Notes under the pieces: model-generated
What the model was told of the DNA's origin: nothing
The model's input: only the letters and a program-made list of their open reading frames with translations
Databases searched by the model: none
NCBI RefSeq assembly: GCF_033110965.1
Contig: NZ_CP137003.1
Span: 3,162,001 to 3,226,000 of the forward strand
Direction of reading: 5' to 3'
Length of the DNA stretch: 64,000 bases
DNA from: Raineyella sp. LH-20
GTDB taxonomy: Bacteria; Actinomycetota; Actinomycetes; Propionibacteriales; Propionibacteriaceae
Made by a program: the position numbers and the translations under genes
Part shown: positions 10,176 to 18,258 of the stretch, one piece after another
Layout: each line of letters starts with the position of its first letter
Numbering within the stretch: the stretch's first letter is position 1

Positions 10176-10254
10176 GATGCCAGTCTCCCCCTGAGAGGAC
10201 TCTTGGTGCCAATGGTCCGGAACAGTCGCGTCAGAGGCGGGGCAGCAGGCGGAT

Positions 10255-10304
10255 CGTACGGCGGCGTCGGGCCGCGAGGCGTACGGCGGCGTCGGGCCGC
10301 GAGG
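10255..10304. repeat. 25-bp tandem duplication upstream of kup
   Basis: Two perfect head-to-tail copies of a 25-bp GC-rich unit (10255-10279 and 10280-10304) begin CGTACGGCGGCG. They lie between the kup start and the tRNA-Glu terminator. Confidence 0.9.
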
Positions 10305-10320
10305 CGACGATCGGGATGCA

Positions 10321-10355
10321 GAATGCCCGGTCATCCTGTGGATGACCGGGCATTC
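10321..10355 (-). terminator. Terminator after tRNA-Glu (proximal copy)
   Basis: A perfect 15-bp stem (10321-10335 with 10341-10355) has a 5-nt loop, a few bases after the tRNA 3' end. The T-tract on the minus strand is weak, but the stem is very stable. Confidence 0.8.
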
Positions 10356-10361
10356 ATGCGG

Positions 10362-10434
10362 TAGCCCCGACGGGATTCGAACCCGCGCTACCGCCTTGAG
10401 AGGGCGGCGTGCTAGGCCGCTACACAACGGGGCC
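10362..10434 (-). tRNA. tRNA-Glu (anticodon CTC), copy A
   Basis: A 73-nt cloverleaf read on the minus strand. The acceptor GGCCCCG pairs with CGGGGCT (G1-T72 wobble), the anticodon loop is CTCTCAA with anticodon CTC, and the T-arm has loop TTCGAAT. No CCA is encoded. It is identical to the copy at 11242-11314. Confidence 0.95.
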
Positions 10435-10741
10435 CTAGCTGTCCCCGTCGACCCGGGAACCTGCGGAAGCTTAGCAGGTGACCCCTCGACTGCTCAACTC
10501 GGCGGCGGACGCCAAGGTCGACTCCGGCCGTCGTCGACACCGGAACACGTTCAACCCCAACCAGCGTCGACACCTGGCACGTTCGACTCCGCGGCAGCTT
10601 GGCGGCGTACCGCGATGATCTCCAACGCGTCGCCGCCGGTCGGTCACAGCCGGATTTCTCACGCGTGGCGGGTTCCTCCCGCCTGCTCCACTGCGTACGG
10701 CCGCTCCTTGTCAAGGAACTTCGGCTCCGACCGCAAACTCG

Positions 10742-10874
10742 TTCCATCCAGCGGCCCCGCTTTCGTGCAGCCGCCTCCCTTCCATGCAGCCGCTCCCCTT
10801 CCATTCAGCCGCCTCGCTTCCATGCGGCCGCCTCGCTTCCATGCAGCCGCTCCCCTTCCATGCACCCGCCTCAC
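10742..10874. repeat. 19-bp tandem array, seven units
   Basis: Seven head-to-tail 19-bp units, consensus TTCCATGCAGCCGCCTCGC, start at 10742, 10761, 10780, 10799, 10818, 10837 and 10856. Units 3 and 6 (10780, 10837) are identical, and the others differ at a few positions. A degenerate eighth unit may follow at 10875. Confidence 0.9.
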
Positions 10875-10919
10875 TTTCAGTCATCTGCGCCCCGCCGACG
10901 CGCGGCGGATGACTGAAAG
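10874..10919. repeat. Inverted repeat at the end of the 19-bp array
   Basis: A perfect 12-bp inverted repeat (CTTTCAGTCATC at 10874-10885, complement at 10908-10919) surrounds a 22-nt GC-rich centre that can pair further. There is no T-tract. Confidence 0.75.
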
Positions 10920-10990
10920 CGGAGCGGCTGGCGGAAACCGCGGCGAATGCGGCTGAGAGAACGTGGCCACTGGCTTCGAGGACCGTCTGG

Positions 10991-11020
10991 ACACGGGACC
11001 TCGGGACACGGGACCTCGGG
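10991..11020. repeat. 15-bp tandem duplication
   Basis: Two perfect copies of ACACGGGACCTCGGG lie head to tail at 10991-11005 and 11006-11020. Confidence 0.9.
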
Positions 11021-11205
11021 ACGGGGGACACTCAGCGGCTCCACTCCGACACCTCGTCCGGCAGACGCCGGACCGCGCCGCTACGTGGGCACGGCTCGTC
11101 CCCATGGGAACCGCTTTTCTCGAACTGCGCCACCGGCCTCATTCACCCGTGAGCTCATCGATCCCAGGAAGGAAAAGGAGCGCCTCGGGACCCGAGGAAT
11201 AGATA

Positions 11206-11234
11206 AAATCCCCCCGTCATCGACGGAGGGATTT
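11206..11234 (-). terminator. Terminator after tRNA-Glu (distal copy)
   Basis: A 13-bp stem with one mismatch (11206-11218 with 11222-11234) and a 3-nt loop is followed on the minus strand by ATTTTATCT. It lies 8 nt after the tRNA. Confidence 0.8.
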
Positions 11235-11241
11235 CTCTCAG

Positions 11242-11314
11242 TAGCCCCGACGGGATTCGAACCCGCGCTACCGCCTTGAGAGGGCGGCGTGCTAGGCCGC
11301 TACACAACGGGGCC
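11242..11314 (-). tRNA. tRNA-Glu (anticodon CTC), copy B
   Basis: This is identical over 73 nt to the copy at 10362-10434, and the identity continues several bases into both flanks. The anticodon is CTC in loop CTCTCAA. It lies 71 nt downstream of tRNA-Gln on the same strand and is probably co-transcribed with it. Confidence 0.95.
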
Positions 11315-11385
11315 CTAGCCGATTTCCAGTCCTGCCGGAAATCTATGAAAGCCTCTCAGAAATCATGCATTCCGAAAAGCTTCCG

Positions 11386-11460
11386 TGGTTGGGGTACAAG
11401 GACTCGAACCTTGACTAAGTGAACCAGAATCACTCGTGCTGCCAATTACACCATACCCCA
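11386..11460 (-). tRNA. tRNA-Gln (anticodon CTG), CCA encoded
   Basis: The acceptor TGGGGTA pairs with TACCCCA. The anticodon stem AGTGA/TCACT encloses loop TTCTGGT, giving anticodon CTG. The T-arm reads AAGGTTCGAGTCCTT. Unlike the tRNA-Glu copies, the CCA end is encoded (11386-11388). Confidence 0.95.
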
Positions 11461-11493
11461 AGGGTTTGCCGCCCCGGGGGGCAACGACGTGTA

Positions 11494-11523
11494 ACTCTAG
11501 CGCACCAATCCCGTACAACACAA
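11494..11523 (-). promoter_or_regulatory. Candidate promoter for tRNA-Gln/tRNA-Glu
   Basis: On the minus strand, TTGTGT (11518-11523), 18 nt, then TAGAGT (11494-11499), about 33 nt before the tRNA. It fits a sigma-70-type promoter in spacing and in the TANNNT -10. Confidence 0.4.
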
Positions 11524-11704
11524 ATCCGCTGAGTGCTGTCCGCAGCGGTCGGCCCCTGCCGCCAAAAGGCCCGTCCCGGCGCACTCCCGGACCCCTCAGG
11601 CACGCCCGGCAGCCACCGTGATCGGGCCTCGGACTGGAGCATGAGAGCGCCCCGCCCCGCCCCGCCCCGTCGAGCGGACACGGCGGTGACACGAGCATCT
11701 CGAT

Positions 11705-11754
11705 CCAGCCGACGTCAGGCCCGCCCCGACCAGCCGACGTCAGGCCCGCCCCGG
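11705..11754. repeat. 25-bp tandem duplication across a stop codon
   Basis: Two copies of a 25-bp unit (11705-11729, 11730-11754; last base differs) contain GACGTCAGGCCCGCCCCG. The copy inside the CPBP gene carries its TGA stop (11740-11742), and the other copy lies just past the gene. A run of CGCCC pentamers lies nearby at about 11649-11669. Confidence 0.9.
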
Positions 11755-12717
11755 GACGGCCGCCGGGACGGTCGTGGTGGTGCCGATCCGCATGGCCCGC
11801 GCGATCCCCCAGGCGGCCAACGCGTAGACCGCGTAGCCGCCCACCCCGATCAGGGACCCGAGCCAACTGGTCTCGGTGACCGTACGCGAGGCGGCGATCC
11901 CGACCGTCAGGCCGGCCCAGACGTACGCGAAGACGTTGTTGACCACGTGGCCGGCGATACCGGCCTCCAATCCCCCGGTCAGCCACACGAGCAGTGCGGC
12001 GACCAGCCCGAACGCCAGTCGGTTGAGGAAGAGCGGCACGTTCTGCGAACCGTGCATCACGGCGAAGATCAGCGCCGAGGTGATCACGCCGAACCAGGGG
12101 GTACGGGTGAGAGATCCGAGGGCCTGCATCAGATAGCCACGGAAGAAGTACTCCTCCCCCGTCGCCTGCACCCAGGTCGTGGTCAGGATCACCACCAGGA
12201 ATCCCCAGAAGCCCTGCTGCGGCACCAAATGCACGGCGGTGCCGTCGATCAGCCAGGTGACGACCTGCATGGCATTGAGCACCACCACGGCGACGATCGC
12301 GCAGACCGCCAGGTAGCGCCAGCGGATCCGCGGCCCGACGGACGCCAGCCAGCGCGGCGCGGTCCGGTGGATGCCCGCCACCATCAGCCAGGACACCGGG
12401 ATCAGGCAGCCGATGGCGAGGTTCATCGCCAGCATGCCGGCGGGATTGAGGTAGGCGGCCGCGTCCCGGGCGAACTGCTGATAGGCCTGTCCCCGTCCGG
12501 CCACCAGCCAGGCGACGCCGATCACGAGGCCGGGCAGTGCCGACATCACGCTGAGATAGAACACGAATCCGGCGACCACGCCGATCACGGTCCGCCAGCC
12601 CTCCGTGCCCGGGCGGCGCAACACCCCCGGGTACGCCACTCCGGGCTGCGGGTCCTCGTACCCCCCGACGAACGTCTCGAAGCGTCCGCGGCCCGCCGGC
12701 ACCGGAGTGCGCGCCAC
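11740..12717 (-). CDS. CPBP-family intramembrane metalloprotease
   Basis: This is a 325-aa membrane protein of the CPBP (CAAX protease and bacteriocin-processing, formerly Abi) family. About eight hydrophobic helices are visible. The catalytic motif ATGEEYFFRGYLMQ near residue 185 supplies the EExxxR residues, and a second motif appears around FAVMHGSQN with its His. The start is GTG at 12717, one nt after the gltX stop and after GAGGGG, so it is translated from the gltX operon. The substrate is unknown; some relatives process bacteriocins or peptides. Confidence 0.85.
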   Translation of the reverse strand: MARTPVPAGRGRFETFVGGYEDPQPGVAYPGVLRRPGTEGWRTVIGVVAGFVFYLSVMSALPGLVIGVAWLVAGRGQAYQQFARDAAAYLNPAGMLAMNLAIGCLIPVSWLMVAGIHRTAPRWLASVGPRIRWRYLAVCAIVAVVVLNAMQVVTWLIDGTAVHLVPQQGFWGFLVVILTTTWVQATGEEYFFRGYLMQALGSLTRTPWFGVITSALIFAVMHGSQNVPLFLNRLAFGLVAALLVWLTGGLEAGIAGHVVNNVFAYVWAGLTVGIAASRTVTETSWLGSLIGVGGYAVYALAAWGIARAMRIGTTTTVPAAVPGRA

Positions 12718-12718
12718 C

Positions 12719-14251
12719 TCAGCCCCTCGGGATCGTCGCCAGCGCCCGGTCGATGCGCACCAGGCACGACGCGCGGCCCAGCAGCTCCATCGACTCGAAC
12801 AGCGGCGGGGAGACCTTGCTGCCGGTCACGGCGGTCCGCACCGGGCCGAACGCCTTGCGCGGCTTGAGACCCATCCCGTCGACGAGGGCGCCCCGCAGGG
12901 TCGCCTCGATCGCGGCGTGGTCCCAGTCGATCTCGGCGAGGGCGTCGCGGGAGGCGCGCAGCACCTGCCCCTCTTCGGCCTTGAGCGCCGCGCCGGCCTC
13001 GATCTCCAGCTCCTGGTCCGGGGTGAAGAGGAAGGCGAGCTTGTCGACGGCCTCGGACAGACTGGTGAGTCGCTCCTGGATCAGCGGGGCGGCACCGACC
13101 AGCAGCCGCTGCTCGTCCGCGGTCACCGGGGTCGCCACGTACTGCGCAGCCTGGAGGAACGGGGTGATCTGCGTCGCCAGGTCCTCGGCACTGAGCAGCC
13201 GGATGTGGGCGGCGTTGATCGCCTCGCACTTCTTGTGGTCGAAGCGTGCGGCGTTCGCGTTCACCCGACGGATGTCGAAGGCCTCGGCCATCTCCGTCAT
13301 GCTGAACACGTCCCGGTCGTCGCTGATCGACCAGCCGAGCAGGGCGAGGTAGTTCATCAGCCCCTCGGGGAGGAATCCACGCTCGCGATACTCCTCCAGG
13401 CCCGATCCCTTGTCACGCTTGGAGAGCCGCTTGTTGCCCTCGCCCATGACGATCGGCAGGTGTCCGAAACGGGGGGTGATCCCGGAGCCGACGCCGATCT
13501 CGGCCAGCGCCCGGTAGAGGACGATCTGGCGCGGGGTCGAGGAGAGCAGGTCCTCACCGCGCAGCACGTGGGTGATCCGCATCAACGCGTCGTCGACCGG
13601 ATTGACCAGGGTGTAGAGCGGCTCGCCGTTGGAGCGGACGATGGCGTAGTCCGGCACGTTGCGGGTGTCGAAGACCACGTGGCCGCGCACCAGGTCGTCG
13701 AACGCGATCTCCCCTTCGGGCATCCGCATCCGCAACACGTGCGTACGTCCCTCGGCCTCGTACGCCGCGACCTGATCCGCGCTGAGGTCGCGGCAGTGGC
13801 CGTCGTAGCCGATGGTGTCGCCGCCGCGCAGCTTCTCGCGCTCCTCCAGCTCCTCGCGGGTGCAGTAGCACGGGTAGGCGGCGCCGGATGCCACCAGCTT
13901 CTCGATCACGTCGCGGTAGATCTCGGTGCGCTCCGACTGGCGGTAGGGGGCGTACGGGCCACCGATGTCGGGGCCCTCGTCCCAGGTGATGCCGAGCCAG
14001 TTCAGCGAGTCGATGACGTTGTCGTACGACTCCTGGGTGGACCGGGCCAGGTCGGTGTCCTCGATCCGCAGCACCAGGGTGCCCCCGTAATGACGGGCGA
14101 ACGCGTAGTTGAAGAGTGCGGAGCGTACGTTGCCGACGTGCAGGTTGCCGGTCGGCGACGGTGGGAAGCGCACCCGGACGTCTTCCGGGGCGATGTCGCC
14201 CAGGACGTCCACATCGGTCCTGCCGTGCTGGTCGGTGCTGGTGTCACTCAC
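12719..14251 (-). CDS. gltX: Glutamyl-tRNA synthetase
   Basis: This class I synthetase charges tRNA-Glu. It is 510 aa. The HIGH-type motif is PPSPTGNLHVGN near residue 31 and the KMSKS-type motif is KRLSKRDKG. The zinc-region Cys are in the CYCTREELEE segment. The start GTG at 14251 overlaps the upstream FAH-family stop as GTGA, and ORF length and homology end there. Three genes (FAH, gltX, CPBP) form one operon. Two tRNA-Glu genes lie about 1.4-2.3 kb away. Confidence 0.96.
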   Translation of the reverse strand: MSDTSTDQHGRTDVDVLGDIAPEDVRVRFPPSPTGNLHVGNVRSALFNYAFARHYGGTLVLRIEDTDLARSTQESYDNVIDSLNWLGITWDEGPDIGGPYAPYRQSERTEIYRDVIEKLVASGAAYPCYCTREELEEREKLRGGDTIGYDGHCRDLSADQVAAYEAEGRTHVLRMRMPEGEIAFDDLVRGHVVFDTRNVPDYAIVRSNGEPLYTLVNPVDDALMRITHVLRGEDLLSSTPRQIVLYRALAEIGVGSGITPRFGHLPIVMGEGNKRLSKRDKGSGLEEYRERGFLPEGLMNYLALLGWSISDDRDVFSMTEMAEAFDIRRVNANAARFDHKKCEAINAAHIRLLSAEDLATQITPFLQAAQYVATPVTADEQRLLVGAAPLIQERLTSLSEAVDKLAFLFTPDQELEIEAGAALKAEEGQVLRASRDALAEIDWDHAAIEATLRGALVDGMGLKPRKAFGPVRTAVTGSKVSPPLFESMELLGRASCLVRIDRALATIPRG

Positions 14252-15090
14252 TTCGCGTTGTCTCCGCTGGTCGAGATGGTGTCCGTCACGGATGTGGGGA
14301 CGAGGGTGTTGGTCAGGGTGCCGATGCCATCGATGGTGACAGCTACCTCCTGGCCCGGTTCGAGCCGGCCGACGCCCGCCGGGGTGCCGGTGAGGATGAC
14401 GTCGCCCGGAAGCAGGGTGGTGAAGCTGGTGATGTAGGCGATCAGCTCGGCGATCGGCCGGATCATCAGCGCCGTCGAGCCGTGCTGGCGCTGCTCCCCC
14501 GCGACGGTCGTGGTGATCATCAGGTCGGATGCCTCGGCCAGGGTGAGGTGGGTCGCGATCCACGGCCCGAGCGGGCAGGAGGTGTCGAAGCCCTTGGCCC
14601 GCGACCACTGCTTGTCGGGTTCCTGCAGGTCGCGCAGGGTGATGTCGTTGGCGACGGTGTAGCCGAAGATGACCTCCTCGGCGCGGTCCACCGGGACGTC
14701 CTTGCAGATCCGTCCGATCACCACCGCGAGCTCGCCCTCGTAGCTGATGAAGGACGACGCCGCGGGCGGCACGATGATCTCGTCGGGACCGATCACCGCC
14801 GTGTTGGGCTTGTAGAAGCACAGCGGCGTGGCGGGCACCTCGTTGCCCAACTCGGCCGCGTGGGCGGCGAAGTTGCGCCCGACGCCGACGATCTTCGACC
14901 GTGGGATGACCGGAGCGAGGAGGCGTACGTCGCTCAGCCGGTGTCGCGCGCCGGTGTACTGGACCGGACCAGCCAGCGGATCCCCGGTGAGCGTGCTCAC
15001 ACTGTCGGGATGTGCACCGCCGTCCTCGGCCAGTTCGACCACGCCGAACTCTGGGTCCTGGCCGGCGGTCGAGTAGCGTGCAATTCGCAT
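14248..15090 (-). CDS. Fumarylacetoacetate hydrolase (FAH) family protein
   Basis: This 280-aa FAH-fold enzyme is of the type that hydrolyses or isomerises 2-keto dicarboxylates, and some members are oxaloacetate decarboxylases. It carries the family motifs KIVGVGRNFAAHAAELG, YEGELAVVIGR with metal-binding Glu, VANDITLRDLQ and LTGTPAGVG. The fold and family are clear, but the substrate is not. It is the first gene of the operon with gltX. A TAGGGT hexamer 6 nt before the ATG, and no ribosome site, suggest a leaderless mRNA. In many actinobacteria this gene precedes gltX. Confidence 0.9.
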   Translation of the reverse strand: MRIARYSTAGQDPEFGVVELAEDGGAHPDSVSTLTGDPLAGPVQYTGARHRLSDVRLLAPVIPRSKIVGVGRNFAAHAAELGNEVPATPLCFYKPNTAVIGPDEIIVPPAASSFISYEGELAVVIGRICKDVPVDRAEEVIFGYTVANDITLRDLQEPDKQWSRAKGFDTSCPLGPWIATHLTLAEASDLMITTTVAGEQRQHGSTALMIRPIAELIAYITSFTTLLPGDVILTGTPAGVGRLEPGQEVAVTIDGIGTLTNTLVPTSVTDTISTSGDNAK

Positions 15091-15096
15091 TGCCTC

Positions 15097-15102
15097 ACCC
15101 TA
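15097..15102 (-). promoter_or_regulatory. -10-like TAGGGT, leaderless start of FAH-gltX operon
   Basis: TAGGGT lies 6 nt before the ATG at 15090. Transcription would begin at or near the A of the start codon. No Shine-Dalgarno sequence is present. Confidence 0.5.
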
Positions 15103-15611
15103 TCGCGATCGTACGCACTGCCGGTTTCGCAGCCGAGGCACGGGCCGAGGCGACGGGGCGCCGTCGGCGGGGCGGGGCCGACGAGGCTCCGGATCGAAGG
15201 GGCGGCAGAGGCACCGGACCGAGGAGGCACCACACCGGTCCCCGCCGACGAGGCACCACTCTGGGTCGGGAGCGCCGTCAGCGAGGCCGCGGACCCGGCT
15301 ATGCGTTGTGCTGATGCGTTGGTGCGGAAAGACACGCATCAACCCATCAACGCAATGCATGACCGATAGAGACGCATGACCGATAGACGGGCCGCACCGC
15401 CCCGGCGAAGACGCCGGTCGGTCCGCCCACACCCGAGATCAGGCCGCGGAACGGCTCCGTTCACGATGCCGGGTGATCCAACCGAGGGTGCGCCCGACCA
15501 GCTCGGCATCGTGGCCGGTGTGACGCACGGCGTCCTCGATGTCATCCAGAACAGCCGGCCTCACCACGGACGTCTGCCACTCGCACCTGCCCGCCGGCCC
15601 CGACGCCACGG
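15103..15611. other. Intergenic region between FAH-gltX operon and deoA
   Basis: About 500 bp without a convincing gene. A 40-codon minus-strand frame ending at 15439 has fair codon use but no ribosome site and is not called. Two perfect copies of GCATGACCGATAGA lie at 15357-15370 and 15374-15387 (17-bp period). Near them, GATGCGT (15313) is inverted at 15334. They may be operator sites; this is inference. Confidence 0.4.
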
Positions 15612-15617
15612 CATAAT
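15612..15617 (+). promoter_or_regulatory. -10-like CATAAT, possible leaderless start of deoA
   Basis: CATAAT lies 7 nt before the ATG at 15625 and there is no ribosome site, consistent with a leaderless transcript. Confidence 0.45.
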
Positions 15618-15624
15618 CGGCCCC

Positions 15625-16926
15625 ATGAGCCGACCCTTCGACCCGCAGCGGTTCGCCGTCGTCGACCTGATCCGCCGCAAGCGGGACGGTGGCAGCTGGT
15701 CCGCCGACGAGGCCCGCTGGATCATCGAGGCCTACACCGCCGGGTTCGTCGCCGACGAGCAGATGTCTGCCCTCGCCATGGCGGTGTTCTTCCGCGGCAT
15801 GTCCGCCGAGGAACTCGACCCGTGGACGCGGGCGATGATCGACAGCGGCGTACGACTCGACTACTCCGGTCTCGGCCGCCCGACCGTCGACAAGCACTCC
15901 ACTGGTGGTGTCGGCGACAAGATCACCCTCATCCTCACCCCGCTGGTCGCGGCCTGCGGGGTGGCCGTCCCCCAGCTGTCCGGGCGCGGACTCGGCCACA
16001 CCGGCGGCACGCTCGACAAGCTCGAGTCGATCCTCGGCTGGCGTGGGGACCTGAGTGCCGATGAGGTCCGGCGCCAGCTCGTCGAGGTGGGTGGGGCGAT
16101 CGTCGCCGCCGGCCCCGAGCTGGCCCCCGCCGACCGCAAGCTCTACGCGCTGCGCGACGTCACCGGCACCGTCGAGTCGATCCCGCTGATCGCCTCCTCG
16201 ATCATGTCCAAGAAGATCGCCGAAGGCACCGGGGCCCTGGTGCTGGACGTCAAGGTCGGCTCCGGGGCCTTCATGAAGGACACCGTCGACGCCCGCGAGC
16301 TGGCCCGCACCATGGTGCGGATCGGGACCGGCGCCGGCGTGCGGACCGTCGCGCTGCTGTCCGACATGTCGACCCCGTTGGGATGGACCGCCGGCAACGC
16401 GCTGGAGGTGGCCGAAGCCGTGGAGGTGCTGGCCGGCGGGGGGCCGGCCGACGTGGTCGACCTGACGCTCGCCCTGGCCCGCGAGATGCTCGCCACGGTG
16501 GGCATCGACGCGGACCCGGCCGAGGCGCTCGCCTCCGGGCGGGCGATGGATCGATGGCGCCGGATCATCCGCGCTCAGGGCGGCGACCCGGAAGCCCCGC
16601 TGCCCACCGCACTGGAGACCGAAGTGGTCACCGCCCCCGCCGACGGGATCGTCGAGCGCCTCGACGCGATGGCGGTGGGCCTGGCGGCGTGGCACCTCGG
16701 CGCAGGACGCGTACGCAAGGAGGACGACGTGCAGGCGGCCGCTGGTGTCGAGTTGCACGCGAAGCCGGGCGACGTGGTCCGGGCCGGGCAACCTCTGCTC
16801 ACCTTGCACACCGACACGCCGGAACGGTTCGCGGCAGCGCGCGGCGCGCTGGAGGGTGGCATTGGGATCGCACCGCCCGGCACCACCGTGGTCACCACCC
16901 CGCTGATCCTCGGTCGGGTGGCCTGA
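15625..16926 (+). CDS. deoA: Thymidine phosphorylase
   Basis: This enzyme splits thymidine or related pyrimidine nucleosides with phosphate to the base and deoxyribose 1-phosphate, in nucleoside salvage. It is 433 aa, the usual length. Motifs include DKHSTGGVGDK (phosphate binding) near residue 89, the family signature SGRGLGHTGGTLDKLES near 119, KVGSGAFM, and the C-terminal alpha/beta domain. The ATG at 15625 fixes the N-terminus MSRPFDPQRF; longer in-frame extensions have no homology. It stands alone and converges on the next gene. Confidence 0.95.
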   Translation: MSRPFDPQRFAVVDLIRRKRDGGSWSADEARWIIEAYTAGFVADEQMSALAMAVFFRGMSAEELDPWTRAMIDSGVRLDYSGLGRPTVDKHSTGGVGDKITLILTPLVAACGVAVPQLSGRGLGHTGGTLDKLESILGWRGDLSADEVRRQLVEVGGAIVAAGPELAPADRKLYALRDVTGTVESIPLIASSIMSKKIAEGTGALVLDVKVGSGAFMKDTVDARELARTMVRIGTGAGVRTVALLSDMSTPLGWTAGNALEVAEAVEVLAGGGPADVVDLTLALAREMLATVGIDADPAEALASGRAMDRWRRIIRAQGGDPEAPLPTALETEVVTAPADGIVERLDAMAVGLAAWHLGAGRVRKEDDVQAAAGVELHAKPGDVVRAGQPLLTLHTDTPERFAAARGALEGGIGIAPPGTTVVTTPLILGRVA

Positions 16927-16940
16927 CGCCGGTCCCCGCC

Positions 16941-18164
16941 CTACCACCGGTCCGGACCGAACGCCCCACCGCCCCAGCCGGTCGGCGCCCAGGGCCGCCG
17001 CGGACCCGAGTGATCGGCGATCCAGCCGGCCGCGCCGGCCGGCGTCCCACGCAGTTCCCGCATGATCTTGGTGAGCCGCTGGCTGAGCGGCCACGGGTCG
17101 ATCAGGTCCTCGGCGGACCACTCGACGACCACCCAGCCGAGCGACCGCAGGAAACGACGTGGACCGTCGACCCAGCTCGCGCGGTCCCCCGGCCACCCGG
17201 CGGGGACACCGTCCTCGTCGACCGGCCGGTCCACCACGACGCCGAGCACACCGACGTCCGGCCAACTGAACGGCACGCTGACGGTGCCCGGCGCCGCAGT
17301 GGGAGGACGGTCGGGTACGGCGTCGGCCGGCCGGAAAAGCTCCAGCGCGGCCTCCCACATCCAGAGGGGTTCGGTCTCGGCGGATCGCTGCGGCGCCCAG
17401 CGGCCGAGACCGCCGAGCGGGCCGTCCGGCTCGTCGGCCTCGCTCCACCCGTCCGACCGTCCCGTCTGCTCCCACAGGTAGGTGACGTCCAGCAGCGGCG
17501 CTGGGATCCCCAGGTGCTGGAGCAGCACCCGGCTCATCGTCTCGACCGGACCGGCCGCGTGCGGCGTCGCCTCCCGCAGCACCCGCCGGGTCTGGGCCAG
17601 ACCGGTGCAGCCGCGCAGGTCGGCAAGCACCGTCTCGCAGGCCCGGCGCAGGGCCGCGGGATCCGGGGACGTGCGGAGGGCGGAGTCGGCCACCACCAGG
17701 CCGGTCAGCCCGCCGGGGTGCTCCCGCCTGGTGATGTCGACCACCGTACGGGCCACCGTGCTCACCGATAGCCCGTCGATCTCGCAGACGTGGGAGGCCG
17801 GCAGCCGGGTGGTGAGCACGTCGAGATCGGCGGTCGGCCCGCCGCCGCTCGGCCTCAGCACGGTGGCCGTCGCCGGCAGCCTCGCCAGGCCGGTCTGCAG
17901 GCCGTGCAGCAGGGCCGCGGAGATCCCGCCGATCGCGCCGGTGTGTCCCGGCCGAGCGCAGACGGCCCGGACGAGTTGGAGATGTCGCTCCACCTCATCG
18001 GCGGGCCGGCGCCGGGCGAAGACGCCGCGGCACACCCGGACGGCATCGCCCCGGCGTAGCGAGCGCTCGAGCAGCAACCGGTCGCCGCTGTAGTGGAGGA
18101 CGTCGTCGGCGGTGAACAACTCGGTATCCGGCAACGCGACCGGCTTCGGGCGAACTGTGGTCAT
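16941..18164 (-). CDS. AbiEi-type antitoxin-domain protein
   Basis: This 407-aa protein belongs to a common actinobacterial group with an N-terminal AbiEi-like winged-helix region (TADDVLHY ... RGVFARR, residues 15-50). It has a middle region with SVARTVVDI and a C-terminal part resembling degraded DUF559/Vsr-like nuclease folds (SLGWVVVEWSAEDL). No AbiEii-type toxin partner is beside it, so a working type IV toxin-antitoxin pair is not supported. The ATG at 18164 follows AGGGGGC. The stop is TAG, rare in this window. Confidence 0.65.
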   Translation of the reverse strand: MTTVRPKPVALPDTELFTADDVLHYSGDRLLLERSLRRGDAVRVCRGVFARRRPADEVERHLQLVRAVCARPGHTGAIGGISAALLHGLQTGLARLPATATVLRPSGGGPTADLDVLTTRLPASHVCEIDGLSVSTVARTVVDITRREHPGGLTGLVVADSALRTSPDPAALRRACETVLADLRGCTGLAQTRRVLREATPHAAGPVETMSRVLLQHLGIPAPLLDVTYLWEQTGRSDGWSEADEPDGPLGGLGRWAPQRSAETEPLWMWEAALELFRPADAVPDRPPTAAPGTVSVPFSWPDVGVLGVVVDRPVDEDGVPAGWPGDRASWVDGPRRFLRSLGWVVVEWSAEDLIDPWPLSQRLTKIMRELRGTPAGAAGWIADHSGPRRPWAPTGWGGGAFGPDRW

Positions 18165-18258
18165 GCCCCCTATCCCAGGCCCGATCCGCATCGCCCTCAA
18201 GAGCGGCAGCGTTCCGCACAACACCGGGACAACACCCGGCGACGCGGACGACCCCGGT

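Larger units (their letters stand above)
10435..11205. other. Non-coding interval between the two tRNA-Glu genes
   Basis: No convincing gene was found. Frames that are open here are Ala/Arg/Ser-rich, lack ribosome sites and run through repeats. The interval holds a 19-bp tandem array, a hairpin-forming inverted repeat and a 15-bp duplication, each listed separately. Its GC content and repetitive texture differ from the coding neighbours. Confidence 0.6.

Noticed and set aside
10742-10874. The 19-bp array as a CRISPR
   Set aside because: Units are directly head to tail with no spacers, and no cas gene is present.
10435-11205. Long open frames of 60-200 codons on both strands between the tRNA-Glu genes
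   Set aside because: They are compositionally odd (Ser/Arg/Pro-rich), overlap tandem repeats and a tRNA, and lack ribosome sites.
15439-15567. A minus-strand frame of about 41 codons with fair codon use ahead of deoA
   Set aside because: It has no ribosome site or -10 element and no recognisable family, and the part upstream is the complement of deoA. It may be chance in GC-rich DNA.
16941-18164. A toxin-antitoxin system around the AbiEi-type gene
   Set aside because: No AbiEii nucleotidyltransferase toxin gene lies on either side; deoA and a DUF1707 gene flank it.
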